Positions 31,807-41,359 of a stretch of 64,000 nucleotides of DNA are shown here, one piece after another. The position numbers were made by a program, and so were the translations under genes. Source of the DNA: Alteromonadaceae bacterium XY-R5 (GTDB lineage: Bacteria; Pseudomonadota; Gammaproteobacteria; Enterobacterales; Alteromonadaceae); the NCBI GenBank assembly GCA_001660395.1, contig LXWE01000003.1:310001-374000 (forward strand), read 5' to 3'. Below the pieces are notes generated by a model. The model saw only the letters and a program-made list of their open reading frames with translations, did not search any database and was not told the origin of the DNA. Position 1 is the stretch's first letter. Each line of letters begins with the position of its first letter.

Positions 31807-32184
31807 TTAAAAGCAGCTGACCAAAAGTAACACCGAGGCCAAAAATCCAATTCCCCAGCAGGTGCTCCGCAAGGTTGCTTTGTCATACCAGTAACAAAAC
31901 AGATAGCAAATTCTCGCCACGATAAAAATGCCAGCCAGGGCATTGGTAAACGCACTGGGCTGTTGCGTTGCCAATACAGTCAGCGCACCCGGCGTGAACA
32001 GAATCAGTGCTTCAAAACTGTTCTCATGGGCAGCCTGAGCCCGGGCACCAAAGCCTTCCAGCTTCTTTTGCTGCACCCGTGGCAGATGATTGTCATAACC
32101 GCCGGCACGATGCTGCGCCATCATCAGCGGATACTTGGCTAAAATTGGCATCAGGGTCGCAATCAACAAACAGGTAAGTAACAT
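31807..32184 (-). CDS. MAPEG family membrane protein
   Basis: A 125-residue four-helix membrane protein of the MAPEG superfamily (glutathione-dependent eicosanoid and related enzymes). The signature is RAQAAHENSFEALILF (about 48-63), with RICYLFCYW near the third helix. Bacterial members are mostly uncharacterised; glutathione transferase or peroxidase activity on lipophilic compounds is a family expectation only. AAGGA lies 6 bases before the start. Probably co-transcribed with the upstream acetyltransferase gene (27-base gap). Confidence 0.85.
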   Translation of the reverse strand: MLLTCLLIATLMPILAKYPLMMAQHRAGGYDNHLPRVQQKKLEGFGARAQAAHENSFEALILFTPGALTVLATQQPSAFTNALAGIFIVARICYLFCYWYDKATLRSTCWGIGFLASVLLLVSCF

Positions 32185-32211
32185 AGGGCATCCTTGCTAA
32201 CGATAGACAGA

Positions 32212-32703
32212 TTAAAGTTTCTTTTCCCAAAACAGTGCATGGCCCATATTTTCATCGAGCACATAGCCTTTAAATCCAAATTTCAAATAGGCAGACTGCG
32301 CCACCTTATTTCCCTGCAGGACTTCAAGAGTTAACTTAGCGCCGCCTTTTTCACGCACCAATTCTTCCGCTTTCGCCAACAGCGCCTGACTTACGCCTTT
32401 ACCTCTGGCATCGGACAGCACAACCAAATCATGGATATTTAGCAGAGGTTTACAGGCAAAGGTCGAGAATCCCCAAAAGGCATTAACAAGCCCCACAGGC
32501 TGTTCATTGATATAGGCCAGTAAACTGAGTGCCGAAGGTTGCTGAGCCAGCGCCTGAGATAAATTATTCTTTACCTCTGGCAGCAACGGCGCTCCACCGC
32601 CCATAGGATCCTGAGCATAATGGTTGAGCAAGAAGACCAGGTGCTCTGCATGGGTGGCATTGCTGTAGTCTACCTGCACGATATGAATAGTATCTGGGCG
32701 CAT
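32212..32703 (-). CDS. GNAT family N-acetyltransferase
   Basis: A 163-residue acetyl-CoA-dependent acetyltransferase. The core motif A is seen as VVLSDARGKGVSQALLAKAEEL (the R/Q-x-x-G-x-G/A loop is ARGKGV, about 98-103), followed by motif B with QSAYLKFGFKGY. The acceptor is unknown. First gene of a probable two-gene unit with the MAPEG gene. Confidence 0.88.
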   Translation of the reverse strand: MRPDTIHIVQVDYSNATHAEHLVFLLNHYAQDPMGGGAPLLPEVKNNLSQALAQQPSALSLLAYINEQPVGLVNAFWGFSTFACKPLLNIHDLVVLSDARGKGVSQALLAKAEELVREKGGAKLTLEVLQGNKVAQSAYLKFGFKGYVLDENMGHALFWEKKL

Positions 32704-32811
32704 CCTGATTTCCTGAGCTGTCCCTAATGGATTCCAAGTCTGGCCTTACAGGCCGTCTTTGTAAATAAATAAGTGGCTGATTTTTATTCACAAACGAATG
32801 TTGTTTGGGCA

Positions 32812-32817
32812 TATAAT
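32812..32817 (+). promoter_or_regulatory. Candidate -10 element before the GGDEF gene
   Basis: A perfect TATAAT at 32812-32817, 64 bases before the GTG start. No good -35 is found 16-18 bases upstream, so an activator may be needed, or the match is chance. Confidence 0.35.
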
Positions 32818-32881
32818 AGTGGCGAGAGTGAAGCCGGTAGTGAATAAAACCGAGCGTTGTTAAGTAAGGACGTCTTTTCCC

Positions 32882-34330
32882 GTGAGTATTAAAGCCCAGT
32901 CCATTTTAAAACACGTTGCCGTTACCTTTTTGTGGTTAATGCTTTGGCGCGTAGCCATGCTGATGGAATACGCTCCTCATGCCAGTATTTGGTTTCCGCC
33001 ATCAGGCCTAACCTTTGCCGCTTTCCTGCTGCTTGGCTGGCGGACACTTCCGTCTATTGTCCTGGCGTGTATTCTCGCTACGTTTTGGGAAAACCTACTT
33101 TACGTCAGTCACCGCGACACTCTCGATTTACTCGTTACCGGGGTGAGCTTTGCGACCACCCACAGCATAAGTTATGGTACCGGTGCCCTGCTGCTAAAAG
33201 GTGCCCTTGAACGGGTTAACAACTACAACCTCTACCAGGTCGTCATGCGCTTTTTACTGACCGCCGCGGCCAGTAGTCTGGGAGCAGCATTACTGGGTTG
33301 TAGTGTGTTAATGCTAACGGGTGCCGTATCCACTATGAACAACATTTGGCTGGCTTGGTGGATTGGCGATATGTCCGGTACGCTGGTATTAACGCCGTTG
33401 TTTGTCGGATTGATAAACCGCCTATACCCCAAACTGGGTTATTTACACAGTTTACGTTTTACCCCGGTACACGATTACAAAGCGCCCTATTCCGTTAAGC
33501 TATTAATGACAATCTTGCTGCTGATGGGGATCATGCTGATCACCAGCTTTATGCAGTCCATTGAAATGGCGTATTTTGTATTCTTCCTGGCGCTGCCACA
33601 AATGTGGATTGTGTACACTGAAAGCCCCTATCGCAGTGCGGTATCACTGGCATTAATGAGTTTAATTACTGCCTTGCTGGTACCCTTTTTGGCCTTGCAG
33701 GAATTTGCCTTTACCTATCAGTTTGCCATCACCGTCATTGCCTCCTGCACCTATTTCAGTATGGCTGTCCCGGCGCTGGTGTCAGACAATCAGCAACTGC
33801 AAAGCAAGACTCACATCGACCCTCTCACCCAAACCGCCAGTCGCGAGTATTTTTTCTCAGTGGTAGATACCCAAATCGAGCAGGCGCGTCGTTATCGTTA
33901 TGCGTTATCGCTGGTGTTGTTTGACATCGATAACTTCAAAGAGATTAACGATAAATACGGCCACAATGCTGGTGATGAAATCCTGCGTTCAGTGTGCGAT
34001 ACCATTCAGGCCATGCTGCGTAAAACCGATACCCTTGGACGTTTCGGTGGCGATGAATTTATGCTGTTGTTGCCGCAAACGGATTTGGGTCAGGCACATG
34101 AACTGACAGAAAAGCTGCGCCGGGGTCTTGAGACCATTCAACTGAAGAAATATGACTGTAAAGTATCCTCCAGTTTCGGTGTGGCCGAAATATCCCCTCG
34201 CCATGGTTTTGAACCCGCTTTTGAAGCGGCAGACAAATGCCTGTATATTGCAAAACGCAATGGTCGCAATCAGGTAAACAGTACCTTATCTGAGCCATCA
34301 GTGACCAAAGAACTCCTACCTAACCCGTAA
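32882..34330 (+). CDS. Diguanylate cyclase with MASE1-type membrane sensor
   Basis: A 482-residue membrane enzyme expected to make cyclic di-GMP. About eight hydrophobic helices (about 8-305) resemble a MASE1 sensor, including the early motif YAPHASIWFPPSGL. The C-terminal GGDEF domain (about 320-470) has an intact active site FGGDEFML (389-393) and an RxxD inhibitory site (RKTD) exactly five residues before GGDEF, so product inhibition is likely. The start is GTG with AAGGA 11 bases upstream. No EAL domain. Cyclic di-GMP could influence the neighbouring Tad pilus, but this is inference. Confidence 0.92.
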   Translation: MSIKAQSILKHVAVTFLWLMLWRVAMLMEYAPHASIWFPPSGLTFAAFLLLGWRTLPSIVLACILATFWENLLYVSHRDTLDLLVTGVSFATTHSISYGTGALLLKGALERVNNYNLYQVVMRFLLTAAASSLGAALLGCSVLMLTGAVSTMNNIWLAWWIGDMSGTLVLTPLFVGLINRLYPKLGYLHSLRFTPVHDYKAPYSVKLLMTILLLMGIMLITSFMQSIEMAYFVFFLALPQMWIVYTESPYRSAVSLALMSLITALLVPFLALQEFAFTYQFAITVIASCTYFSMAVPALVSDNQQLQSKTHIDPLTQTASREYFFSVVDTQIEQARRYRYALSLVLFDIDNFKEINDKYGHNAGDEILRSVCDTIQAMLRKTDTLGRFGGDEFMLLLPQTDLGQAHELTEKLRRGLETIQLKKYDCKVSSSFGVAEISPRHGFEPAFEAADKCLYIAKRNGRNQVNSTLSEPSVTKELLPNP

Positions 34331-34348
34331 AACGAATCAGAGGCCCCT

Positions 34349-35728
34349 ATGCAAAAATTGCTGATGGCAGTCGGTTTCGCACTGCTATTGTGTGTGAATG
34401 GCTGTAGCACTGCGCCTAAAACCGCCCAGGCGCCGGTGCAAAATACCCTTAAAGTCTTCAACATGGCCGACATGCATTCGGGCTACGACGCCTATCCCTT
34501 GTTGTTATCCGGCATAGATCATGAACTCTCCAACGCCCCTCAACAGCCCGTCGTATTTGTGATCAACGGTGACTTTTTTGAAGCAGGTAGCGTAGTGGCG
34601 AAAAAGTCTGAAGGCAAACTTGATCTGGCCTTTCTCGCCGAACTGAAAAAGCGTGGGGATGTTGTATTCAACGTGGGCAACCACGATTTTGACATCCTGC
34701 CCGTCAATGACTTTATCCGTGAAGCCCGCGCCTTGGGCGTTAACGTCATTGGTACCTTCGCCAGCACTCAGTTAAATACACCGTTATCGCCTTACACAGA
34801 CATATCCGTTGGCGATAAACGTATCCGTTTTATTGGCGTCGATACCGACCATGGCAAAACCTTCCCGCTTTATTTACGTACCAGCCTGAACATCCCGGCT
34901 CCACTCGCCTGGATGCAGCTGAATTATGCTCCCCTATCAGGCACCGCAGATTACACAGTGTTGCTGTCCCATGCTGGCTTACAGGCTGATAAAGAAATTC
35001 TGGCATTTCTGTCACAACAAACCTTTAAGCCCATTTATATGACAGGTGCCCATGACCATTTAACTCTGCAGCAACGCGTCGATGGCATTCCTTACCTGCA
35101 TACCGGATTTAAAGGTCAGCGTTTGGTGGTGGCAGATATTCAGTTAAATACCGCTCCAGACGTGCAGGTGCATACTCTGTTAACAGAGGACATCAAAGAT
35201 AAAAACCAGGCCTTTGCCAGCTTACTGGAACAAACCCGCAAAGATACTCTGACGCCTCAGGATTTAGCCATTGTCGGCACAGTACCGGAAGCGTTAAATT
35301 TATCCGAAGCAGTAGACTGGACCTTGCAGGTCATGCGTGAAAAAACAGGGGCTGACGTTGCCTTGTTTAACCACTCATCCTTTGGCTCAGGTTTACCCAA
35401 AGGACCATTACCTTTGTATCGTTTTAATCAGTTTATGCGTTTTGAAAATAAACTGATGATGACCACTGTTGACGGTAAAACACTGCGAGCAATTCTGGCC
35501 AACGCCAATCAGCACCTCAAAAACGACATCGCTCAGCTAAGTGGTGATTTTGTTTATGCCAATAACATCGAGCCTCAGGATGACAAATATTACAATGTCG
35601 TCTGCCCTGACTGGGTATCGATGCGTGATAACCAACAAGCCTATTTAGGCATGAATTTACCTTTTCATGTTGTTCAGGGTTTGACGATTAAGGGCATTTT
35701 GAAAGACGCGTTACGCCAGACAAACTAA
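34349..35728 (+). CDS. 5'-nucleotidase / metallophosphoesterase lipoprotein (UshA-like)
   Basis: A 459-residue lipoprotein (lipobox CVNGC, Cys19) of the calcineurin-like 5'-nucleotidase family. Metal-binding motifs are in the right order: MADMHSG, INGDFFEAG, NVGNHDFD, LLSHAG and GAHDHL. The C-terminal substrate-binding domain (about 300-459) follows, with GKTLRAILANANQ. It would release phosphate from extracellular nucleotides in the periplasm. Only 18 bases follow the GGDEF gene, so they may be co-transcribed. No Pho-box match was found in front of it. Confidence 0.88.
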   Translation: MQKLLMAVGFALLLCVNGCSTAPKTAQAPVQNTLKVFNMADMHSGYDAYPLLLSGIDHELSNAPQQPVVFVINGDFFEAGSVVAKKSEGKLDLAFLAELKKRGDVVFNVGNHDFDILPVNDFIREARALGVNVIGTFASTQLNTPLSPYTDISVGDKRIRFIGVDTDHGKTFPLYLRTSLNIPAPLAWMQLNYAPLSGTADYTVLLSHAGLQADKEILAFLSQQTFKPIYMTGAHDHLTLQQRVDGIPYLHTGFKGQRLVVADIQLNTAPDVQVHTLLTEDIKDKNQAFASLLEQTRKDTLTPQDLAIVGTVPEALNLSEAVDWTLQVMREKTGADVALFNHSSFGSGLPKGPLPLYRFNQFMRFENKLMMTTVDGKTLRAILANANQHLKNDIAQLSGDFVYANNIEPQDDKYYNVVCPDWVSMRDNQQAYLGMNLPFHVVQGLTIKGILKDALRQTN

Positions 35729-35756
35729 ACCGGATGAAAGGTGACTGGTTTAATTG

Positions 35757-35784
35757 AAAAAGCCCGGATAAACCGGGCTTTTTT
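35757..35784. terminator. Bidirectional terminator
   Basis: AAAAAGCCCGG / CCGGGCTTTTTT with an ATAAA loop between the convergent 5'-nucleotidase and symporter genes. A-run on one side and T-run on the other serve both strands. Confidence 0.92.
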
Positions 35785-35811
35785 GTCACGAAATCTCGGC
35801 TTGCAGCTGAA

Positions 35812-37377
35812 CTACCACCAAACGGTATACAACCCAATCAGAATCAGGGTGATGATTACCGTACAGAGTTTATAGCTGACCGAGGCACTGAAATCGATCC
35901 CATCCAGCTGGACCGCATTTGGCTGCTCACCGGCATTTTTATCCAGCAGAGAAACCATCACAGCCAACGCAAAACAGGCCAGGAAAACAACGCCTACGCG
36001 ATCCATAAATGGCAGTTCCGGCCAGGCAAACTTGAAGACCAGCGACAGCACAAACGACCCAACCGCAGCACAAATGGCACCAGCCGCTGTCGCCTTTTTC
36101 CAGAACAGTCCCAACAGGAACAGCACCACAATGCCAGGAGTAAAGAATCCGGTAAATTCCTGAATAAACTGGAATGCCTGCTCTGAGTCACCCAGCAGTG
36201 GCTTTGCCGTAATCAACGCGACTATCATGGCAACAAAACTGGCGATACGCCCTACTTTGACATAATGGTGCTGAGTACGATCTGGTTTCGCCTGGGCATA
36301 TAAATCCATGGTAAAAATAGTCGAGATACTGTTTGTCATTGACGCCAGACTCGACAATATCGCCGCTACCAATGCTGCGAAAATCAGGCCTTTTAACCCG
36401 ATAGGCATTAACGCCATCATATGCGGATAGGCCTGATCAGGTTTGGCCAAATCCGGTACCAGAATGACTGCAGCAATGCCGGGTAACACCACCAAAATTG
36501 GCATCAGCAATTTCAAAAAGGCTGCGAATGCAATCCCTTTACGCGCCTCATTCAAACTTTGAGCCGCCAGCGCGCGTTGAATGATGTATTGGTTAAATCC
36601 CCAATAAGACAGGTTCATAACCCACATGCCTCCCACAAGCACAGAAATGCCGGGTAAACTGGCATAATGCGGGCTATCAGGCGACAGGATCATGTCGAAT
36701 TTTTCAGGTAACTCTGTGGTCAGGCGACTAAAACCCGCCACTACCCCACTACCATCCCCGAGCATATTTAAGGCAATAAAAGACAGGATCAAGCCGCCAA
36801 TTACTAACAGCACAACCTGAACGATATCTGTAAACGCCACCGCTTTTAAACCACCGTACAACGAATAGGCCATTGCCAGTAAAGCCAGCAGCAGCATGCT
36901 CAGTTCCAGCGATAATCCCGTCATGGTATTTACCGCCAAAGCCCCCAACCAAAGGACGGCGGTCAGATTCACAAATACATACACCGCCAGCCAGAACAGG
37001 GCCATTATCAAGCGCACTCTGCTATCGTAGCGTTGCTGTAAAAACTGCGGCATGGTATAGATTTTTCGTTTTAAAAATACCGGCAGGAAGAAGCCACCCA
37101 CAATGATCAGGGTAATGGCCGCCATCCACTCATACGAGGCAATTGCCAGACCAATGGCGTAGCCAGAACCTGACATACCGATAATTTGTTCTGCAGAAAT
37201 ATTCGATGCGACCAACGACGCCCCAATGGCCCACCAGGGCAGACTGTGACCAGCCAGAAAATAGTCGTCGGTGTTTTTATCGTGACCGGCTTTTTCACGG
37301 GAAACGTAGTAAGCCAAAAACATCAGGCCGACCACATACGCCGCCAAAACGGCGAAATCCAGATTTGCGAGTTGCAT
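35812..37377 (-). CDS. Sodium/solute symporter (SSS family, sugar type)
   Basis: A 521-residue inner-membrane transporter of the LeuT-fold SSS family, close in character to sodium/glucose-galactose carriers. About 14 helices. Helix 1 carries NTDDYFLAGHSLPWWAIGASLVASNISAEQ in pieces, and the sodium-site region near SLASMTNSISTIFTMD is conserved. ATG 37377 is chosen because GGAAG lies 6 bases upstream; the frame stays open to 37452 without a ribosome site. Substrate unproven; a sugar is most likely and would suit the glycosidases at 9-14 kb. Confidence 0.88.
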   Translation of the reverse strand: MQLANLDFAVLAAYVVGLMFLAYYVSREKAGHDKNTDDYFLAGHSLPWWAIGASLVASNISAEQIIGMSGSGYAIGLAIASYEWMAAITLIIVGGFFLPVFLKRKIYTMPQFLQQRYDSRVRLIMALFWLAVYVFVNLTAVLWLGALAVNTMTGLSLELSMLLLALLAMAYSLYGGLKAVAFTDIVQVVLLVIGGLILSFIALNMLGDGSGVVAGFSRLTTELPEKFDMILSPDSPHYASLPGISVLVGGMWVMNLSYWGFNQYIIQRALAAQSLNEARKGIAFAAFLKLLMPILVVLPGIAAVILVPDLAKPDQAYPHMMALMPIGLKGLIFAALVAAILSSLASMTNSISTIFTMDLYAQAKPDRTQHHYVKVGRIASFVAMIVALITAKPLLGDSEQAFQFIQEFTGFFTPGIVVLFLLGLFWKKATAAGAICAAVGSFVLSLVFKFAWPELPFMDRVGVVFLACFALAVMVSLLDKNAGEQPNAVQLDGIDFSASVSYKLCTVIITLILIGLYTVWW

Positions 37378-37773
37378 AGTTTGCTTCCAGGTTATTGTCT
37401 GAATGAGCCTGGCACCAATCACCCGCGTTAAGACTGCCGAGATCCTTGGCATTGTTTAGCATGACGACTCAAACAGAGTTTATTATCAAAATGTTAATAA
37501 AAGCGTCTCAGCATACCCCAAGGGCTGATATTGGCAAACCTTCCCTTTGGCTTTTTGCATCCGCTTTCGCATTTGAATGCCGTTACAGAAACCGATTGCA
37601 GAGAGCCTGAGGCGCCTCTGAACCTGCCTATCATTAAGGCTAGGTATGACGCTAAGTGCCAGGAATTACTGACAAACGTCACCTTTATTTGACATTTATT
37701 GCGGGTTGTTTTTCTGCCGTTTTGCGACACATCATCTAGACTCAAAGACAGAAGTACTTGTGCGGGAGATCGT
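37378..37773. promoter_or_regulatory. Divergent region, symporter / fumarylacetoacetase
   Basis: 396 bases with no gene that I accept. It holds the two divergent promoters and a GC-rich imperfect hairpin around 37590-37620 (GAGGCGCCTC palindrome). No TyrR-type TGTAAA-N6-TTTACA site was found before the tyrosine-pathway gene. Confidence 0.4.
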
Positions 37774-39096
37774 GTGTTTCGCCTCAACCATACCCATGAC
37801 GTCAATGCCCTCAGTTGGGTGGACTCGGCCCACCAACATGCACACTTTGGTCTGCAAAACCTGCCCTTCGCCAGTTTTCGAGTTCCCCAGACCGATGAAG
37901 AATTTCGCGTTGGTGTGGCCATTGGTGATGAGATTCTCGACCTGGAGCGCTTGTGCCGGGCCAAACTGGTAAATGCACGAACCCAGGCCATTCTCAATTG
38001 CGCCAGTGGTCCGCAATTAAATGCCTTAATGGCCATGGGTGCTGACGCCTGGCACTTGTTACGACAGGATATATTTGAGGGGTTGCATCAGCAAAACCGC
38101 GAATGGCGAGCCTGGCAAACCTGCCTGGTACCCCAGGCCTCGGCAGAATATCAGCTACCCAGCCATGTCGGGGATTACACCGACTTTTATGCGTCTATTC
38201 ATCACGCTCGCCGGGTAGGTGCCTTATTCAGGCCTGACAATCCGTTGCTACCCAATTATCAGTGGGTACCTATTGGCTATCACGGCAGAGCGTCGAGCTT
38301 GCAGATATCCGAGCATCCGGTGTTTCGTCCTTATGGCCAGCTAAATTCATCTCCTGATTCGGTCCCCGTATTTTCGCCCTGTCAGCGTCTCGATTATGAG
38401 TTAGAACTGGCCATGTATGTCGGTAGCGGTAACCTGCAGGGTTACCCCGTTACCATTGATGATGCCGAAGCGCACTTATTCGGCTTAGGCCTGATGAATG
38501 ACTGGTCAGCCAGAGACATTCAAGCCTGGGAATACCAGCCGCTAGGGCCATTTTTATCCAAAAGCTTTGCCACCAGCTTATCGCCCTGGCTAGTCAGCAT
38601 GGAAGCATTAGCCCCTTATCGCTGCGCCTTACAACGCGAAACCGATTCGCCACCATCACTGCCTTACCTGCACAGCGAAGAAAACCAGCAAAGCGGTGGC
38701 ATCGATATTCAACTGGAAGTACGTTTACTGACCCCAATGATGCGTGAGCAGCAACAGGCGCCTCATATCATCGGGCGTTCTAACTTCGCTCATAGTTTCT
38801 GGACCGCTGCACAGATGCTCACTCACCATACCAGCAACGGCTGTAACCTCTGCCCTGGGGATGTGTTTGCGTCTGGCACAATGTCTGGGCCAGAAGCCGG
38901 TCAGGAAGGTTGTCTACTCGAACTCACCCAGGGTGGCAAAGTGCCGCTTATCCTTGCCAATGGTGAACAGCGCACATTTCTACAGGACGGTGATGAAATC
39001 ATTATGTCGGCACACTGCCGAAGAGACGGCTTTGCCGATATTGGCTTTGGTGAAGTGCGAGGCATAGTCTGCCCCGCAGCTGAATATGGGAGGTAA
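37774..39096 (+). CDS. fahA: Fumarylacetoacetase
   Basis: A 440-residue enzyme hydrolysing fumarylacetoacetate to fumarate and acetoacetate, the last step of tyrosine/homogentisate breakdown. The N-terminal domain (about 5-115) is followed by the catalytic domain with the metal Asp in YTDFYASIHHA, PIGYHGRASS, the metal Glu pair LDYELELAM, and NDWSARDIQAWEYQPLGPF. The start is GTG 37774, 5 bases after GGAG, which gives the usual N-terminus (FRLNHTHDVN); upstream open frame lacks a ribosome site. Two bases before the VOC gene. Homogentisate dioxygenase and maleylacetoacetate isomerase are not adjacent. Confidence 0.93.
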   Translation: MFRLNHTHDVNALSWVDSAHQHAHFGLQNLPFASFRVPQTDEEFRVGVAIGDEILDLERLCRAKLVNARTQAILNCASGPQLNALMAMGADAWHLLRQDIFEGLHQQNREWRAWQTCLVPQASAEYQLPSHVGDYTDFYASIHHARRVGALFRPDNPLLPNYQWVPIGYHGRASSLQISEHPVFRPYGQLNSSPDSVPVFSPCQRLDYELELAMYVGSGNLQGYPVTIDDAEAHLFGLGLMNDWSARDIQAWEYQPLGPFLSKSFATSLSPWLVSMEALAPYRCALQRETDSPPSLPYLHSEENQQSGGIDIQLEVRLLTPMMREQQQAPHIIGRSNFAHSFWTAAQMLTHHTSNGCNLCPGDVFASGTMSGPEAGQEGCLLELTQGGKVPLILANGEQRTFLQDGDEIIMSAHCRRDGFADIGFGEVRGIVCPAAEYGR

Positions 39097-39098
39097 CG

Positions 39099-39644
39099 AT
39101 GCAACTGCAAGGAATTCATCATGTGGCCTACCGATGCCATAACGCCAAACAAACGGTGCGTTTTTATCAACAGGTGATGGGCATGGCTTTCAAACTCGCC
39201 ATCGCCGAAGACAAAGTGCCATCCACCGGTGCCCCCGATCCTTATATGCACGTTTTTATGGATGCCGGCAATGACAACGTGTTGGCCTTCTTCGAGCTCC
39301 CCAACTCCCCCGTCATGGATAAGGATCCTAATACGCCAGCCTGGGTTCAGCACATTGCGTTTAAGGTGAACAAACGGGCAGAGTTGCTGGAGTATAAACT
39401 CAGAGCTGAACAAGCCGGATTGGATGTGATTGGGCCGGTGAATCATGGCATCTTTCAGTCGATATATTTTTTTGATCCCAATGGGCACCGCCTTGAAGTT
39501 GCCTGGGACTGCGCAACTAAAACTCAATTAAATCAACTCAATAAAGTTGCCGAAGCGATGCTGGAAGAGTGGGATCAAACCAAACAGGCGCCCAACCATG
39601 CGGCCTGGCTGCATCAGTTGGAAACCGGGCAAGACGACGAATAA
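39099..39644 (+). CDS. VOC family (glyoxalase/dioxygenase fold) protein
   Basis: A 181-residue vicinal-oxygen-chelate protein made of paired beta-alpha-beta-beta-beta units. Candidate metal ligands are His in GIHHVAY, Glu in LAFFELP, His in WVQHIAFK and Glu in HRLEVAW, which fits an active metalloenzyme. Substrate unknown; its position 2 bases after fumarylacetoacetase suggests a role in aromatic amino-acid breakdown, perhaps handling a reactive intermediate. That is inference from context. Confidence 0.82.
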   Translation: MQLQGIHHVAYRCHNAKQTVRFYQQVMGMAFKLAIAEDKVPSTGAPDPYMHVFMDAGNDNVLAFFELPNSPVMDKDPNTPAWVQHIAFKVNKRAELLEYKLRAEQAGLDVIGPVNHGIFQSIYFFDPNGHRLEVAWDCATKTQLNQLNKVAEAMLEEWDQTKQAPNHAAWLHQLETGQDDE

Positions 39645-39650
39645 ATCGGG

Positions 39651-39694
39651 ATTAAGTTAGCCTTAAGTTGCGCATAAGATTCATTGACTATAAT
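39651..39694 (+). promoter_or_regulatory. PmrA-box-like direct repeat and -10 before the eptA-like gene
   Basis: ATTAAG (39651-39656), a 5-base spacer and CTTAAG (39662-39667) fit the known PmrA/BasR pattern YTTAAK-N5-YTTAAK with one mismatch at the first base. A perfect TATAAT (39689-39694) lies 21 bases further on, in a stretch without a good -35, as expected for an activator-dependent promoter. The coding start is 35 bases after the -10. Confidence 0.6.
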
Positions 39695-39729
39695 TGGTGC
39701 AAAATTTAACCAGAAAGTGAATCTATCTG

Positions 39730-41346
39730 ATGCACAGCTTACTTTCCAAGTTGCACCTCCCGTTTCAGCGCCAATGGCCAAAATGGCAATTCCACTTATT
39801 TGCCAGTGCCCTGATCCTGTTTGTGAATAACGGGGCGTTTTATAAGATCCTACTGGAAAGTTATCCCTGGACGGACTATCCGCTTTTTGTAATCAGCGTG
39901 AGTGTCTTGGCATTAATGGTGACTTATTTGCTGCTGCAAATACTTGCCCTTTTAATACCCGATAAATGGGCTGCTATCTTGTTGGTATGCACAGCCAGCG
40001 CCAGTAGCTATTTTAGTAGCCAGTTTGGGATTATTTTTGATCAAGACATGATCCGTAATCTGTTCGCGACCGATGCCCGAGAGAGTGCAGATCTGTTTAG
40101 CGCGAGTTTGTTGATACACCTGACCATTACCGCAGCCATACCATGCACAATTCTGGCGAAATTAGCGCTATACAAGGTTCCCAGAATCACCTGGCTAAAA
40201 CACAACGCCGTCAGCTTTATAACGACGTTAGCAGTTTGCCTGGTAACCGTGCTGCCGCAAAGCGCACAATTTGCCAGCTTTTTTCGTGAGCATAAAGCTA
40301 TCCGTTATCAGTTAACGCCTGTAACGCCGCTGGTTTCCCTGTTCAAATACGCAGGCAAAGTGGCATCCGCCAATGCCCATGAAAGCTTCCAGACGCTGGT
40401 AAGTTACGCCGATATTCCAGAAGAAGATCCCAATCGCGAACTCATCATTGTCGTCGTGGGTGAAACGGCCAGAGCCGATCATTTTTCATTAAATGGCTAT
40501 AGTCGCAACACAAACCCGCATTTATCGCAGGAAGACAACCTGATCAGCTTTACTCATATCGAAGCCTGTGGCACATCAACCGCGATTTCAGTGCCTTGTT
40601 TATTTGCCTTAAGTGGCGAAGATAAATTTGACGCAGATACTTCCAAATATCAGCAAAACATTTTAGACATCGCCGCTGAAGCAGGCGTGCGTGTGCTGTG
40701 GCGGGACAACAATTCAGACTCAAAAGGCGTGGCAACCCGCGTACCATACGAAGATTTCCGCAGTCCGGAGGTGAATCCGCTGTGTGATCCAGAATGTCGT
40801 GACATTGGCATGCTAAGCGGTCTGCAGGAATATATTAACGCTTCCCATCAGGACACGTTGATCATACTGCATCAAATGGGCAGCCATGGTCCGGCGTATG
40901 CCAAACGCTATCCAAAGGAATTTGAAACGTTTACACCGGCCTGCCAGAGTGCCGAATTAAATCAGTGTTCGCAGCAGGAAATCATCAATGCCTACGATAA
41001 TTCGCTGGTGTATACGGATTATTTTTTGAGTCAGACAATCGCATTACTACGCTCAAACAGTGACAAGTTTCAAACCAGCATGTTCTATGTGGGCGATCAT
41101 GGTGAATCACTGGGTGAAAATGGGGTATACCTGCATGGCATGCCACGCTTTTTAGCGCCTGAAGCACAAACCCATGTGCCGTTTATCGTATGGACTGACA
41201 AGGGCTCAGATATCGATATAGCCGGCACTAAACTGCGTCATGACAAAGCCAGCAGCCATGATGCCTTTGCAGCAACCTTACTGGAAAGCTTTGAGATTGA
41301 ATCGGATGCGGTACTCAAAGCCCCGTCCCTTCTGGTGCGTAAATAA
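39730..41346 (+). CDS. eptA: Phosphoethanolamine transferase, EptA/MCR family
   Basis: A 538-residue inner-membrane enzyme that transfers phosphoethanolamine from phosphatidylethanolamine to lipid A. Five N-terminal helices (about 20-185) precede a periplasmic sulfatase-fold domain. The nucleophile is Thr246 in VVVGETARADH; other zinc-site and conserved pieces are EACGTSTAISVPC, HQMGSHGPAYAKRYP and YVGDHGESLGENG. Cysteines in three local groups fit the disulphides of this family. It lowers the negative charge of lipid A and gives polymyxin tolerance in relatives. Single gene, behind a PmrA-box-like site. Confidence 0.92.
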   Translation: MHSLLSKLHLPFQRQWPKWQFHLFASALILFVNNGAFYKILLESYPWTDYPLFVISVSVLALMVTYLLLQILALLIPDKWAAILLVCTASASSYFSSQFGIIFDQDMIRNLFATDARESADLFSASLLIHLTITAAIPCTILAKLALYKVPRITWLKHNAVSFITTLAVCLVTVLPQSAQFASFFREHKAIRYQLTPVTPLVSLFKYAGKVASANAHESFQTLVSYADIPEEDPNRELIIVVVGETARADHFSLNGYSRNTNPHLSQEDNLISFTHIEACGTSTAISVPCLFALSGEDKFDADTSKYQQNILDIAAEAGVRVLWRDNNSDSKGVATRVPYEDFRSPEVNPLCDPECRDIGMLSGLQEYINASHQDTLIILHQMGSHGPAYAKRYPKEFETFTPACQSAELNQCSQQEIINAYDNSLVYTDYFLSQTIALLRSNSDKFQTSMFYVGDHGESLGENGVYLHGMPRFLAPEAQTHVPFIVWTDKGSDIDIAGTKLRHDKASSHDAFAATLLESFEIESDAVLKAPSLLVRK

Positions 41347-41359
41347 CCTTAATGTTCAT

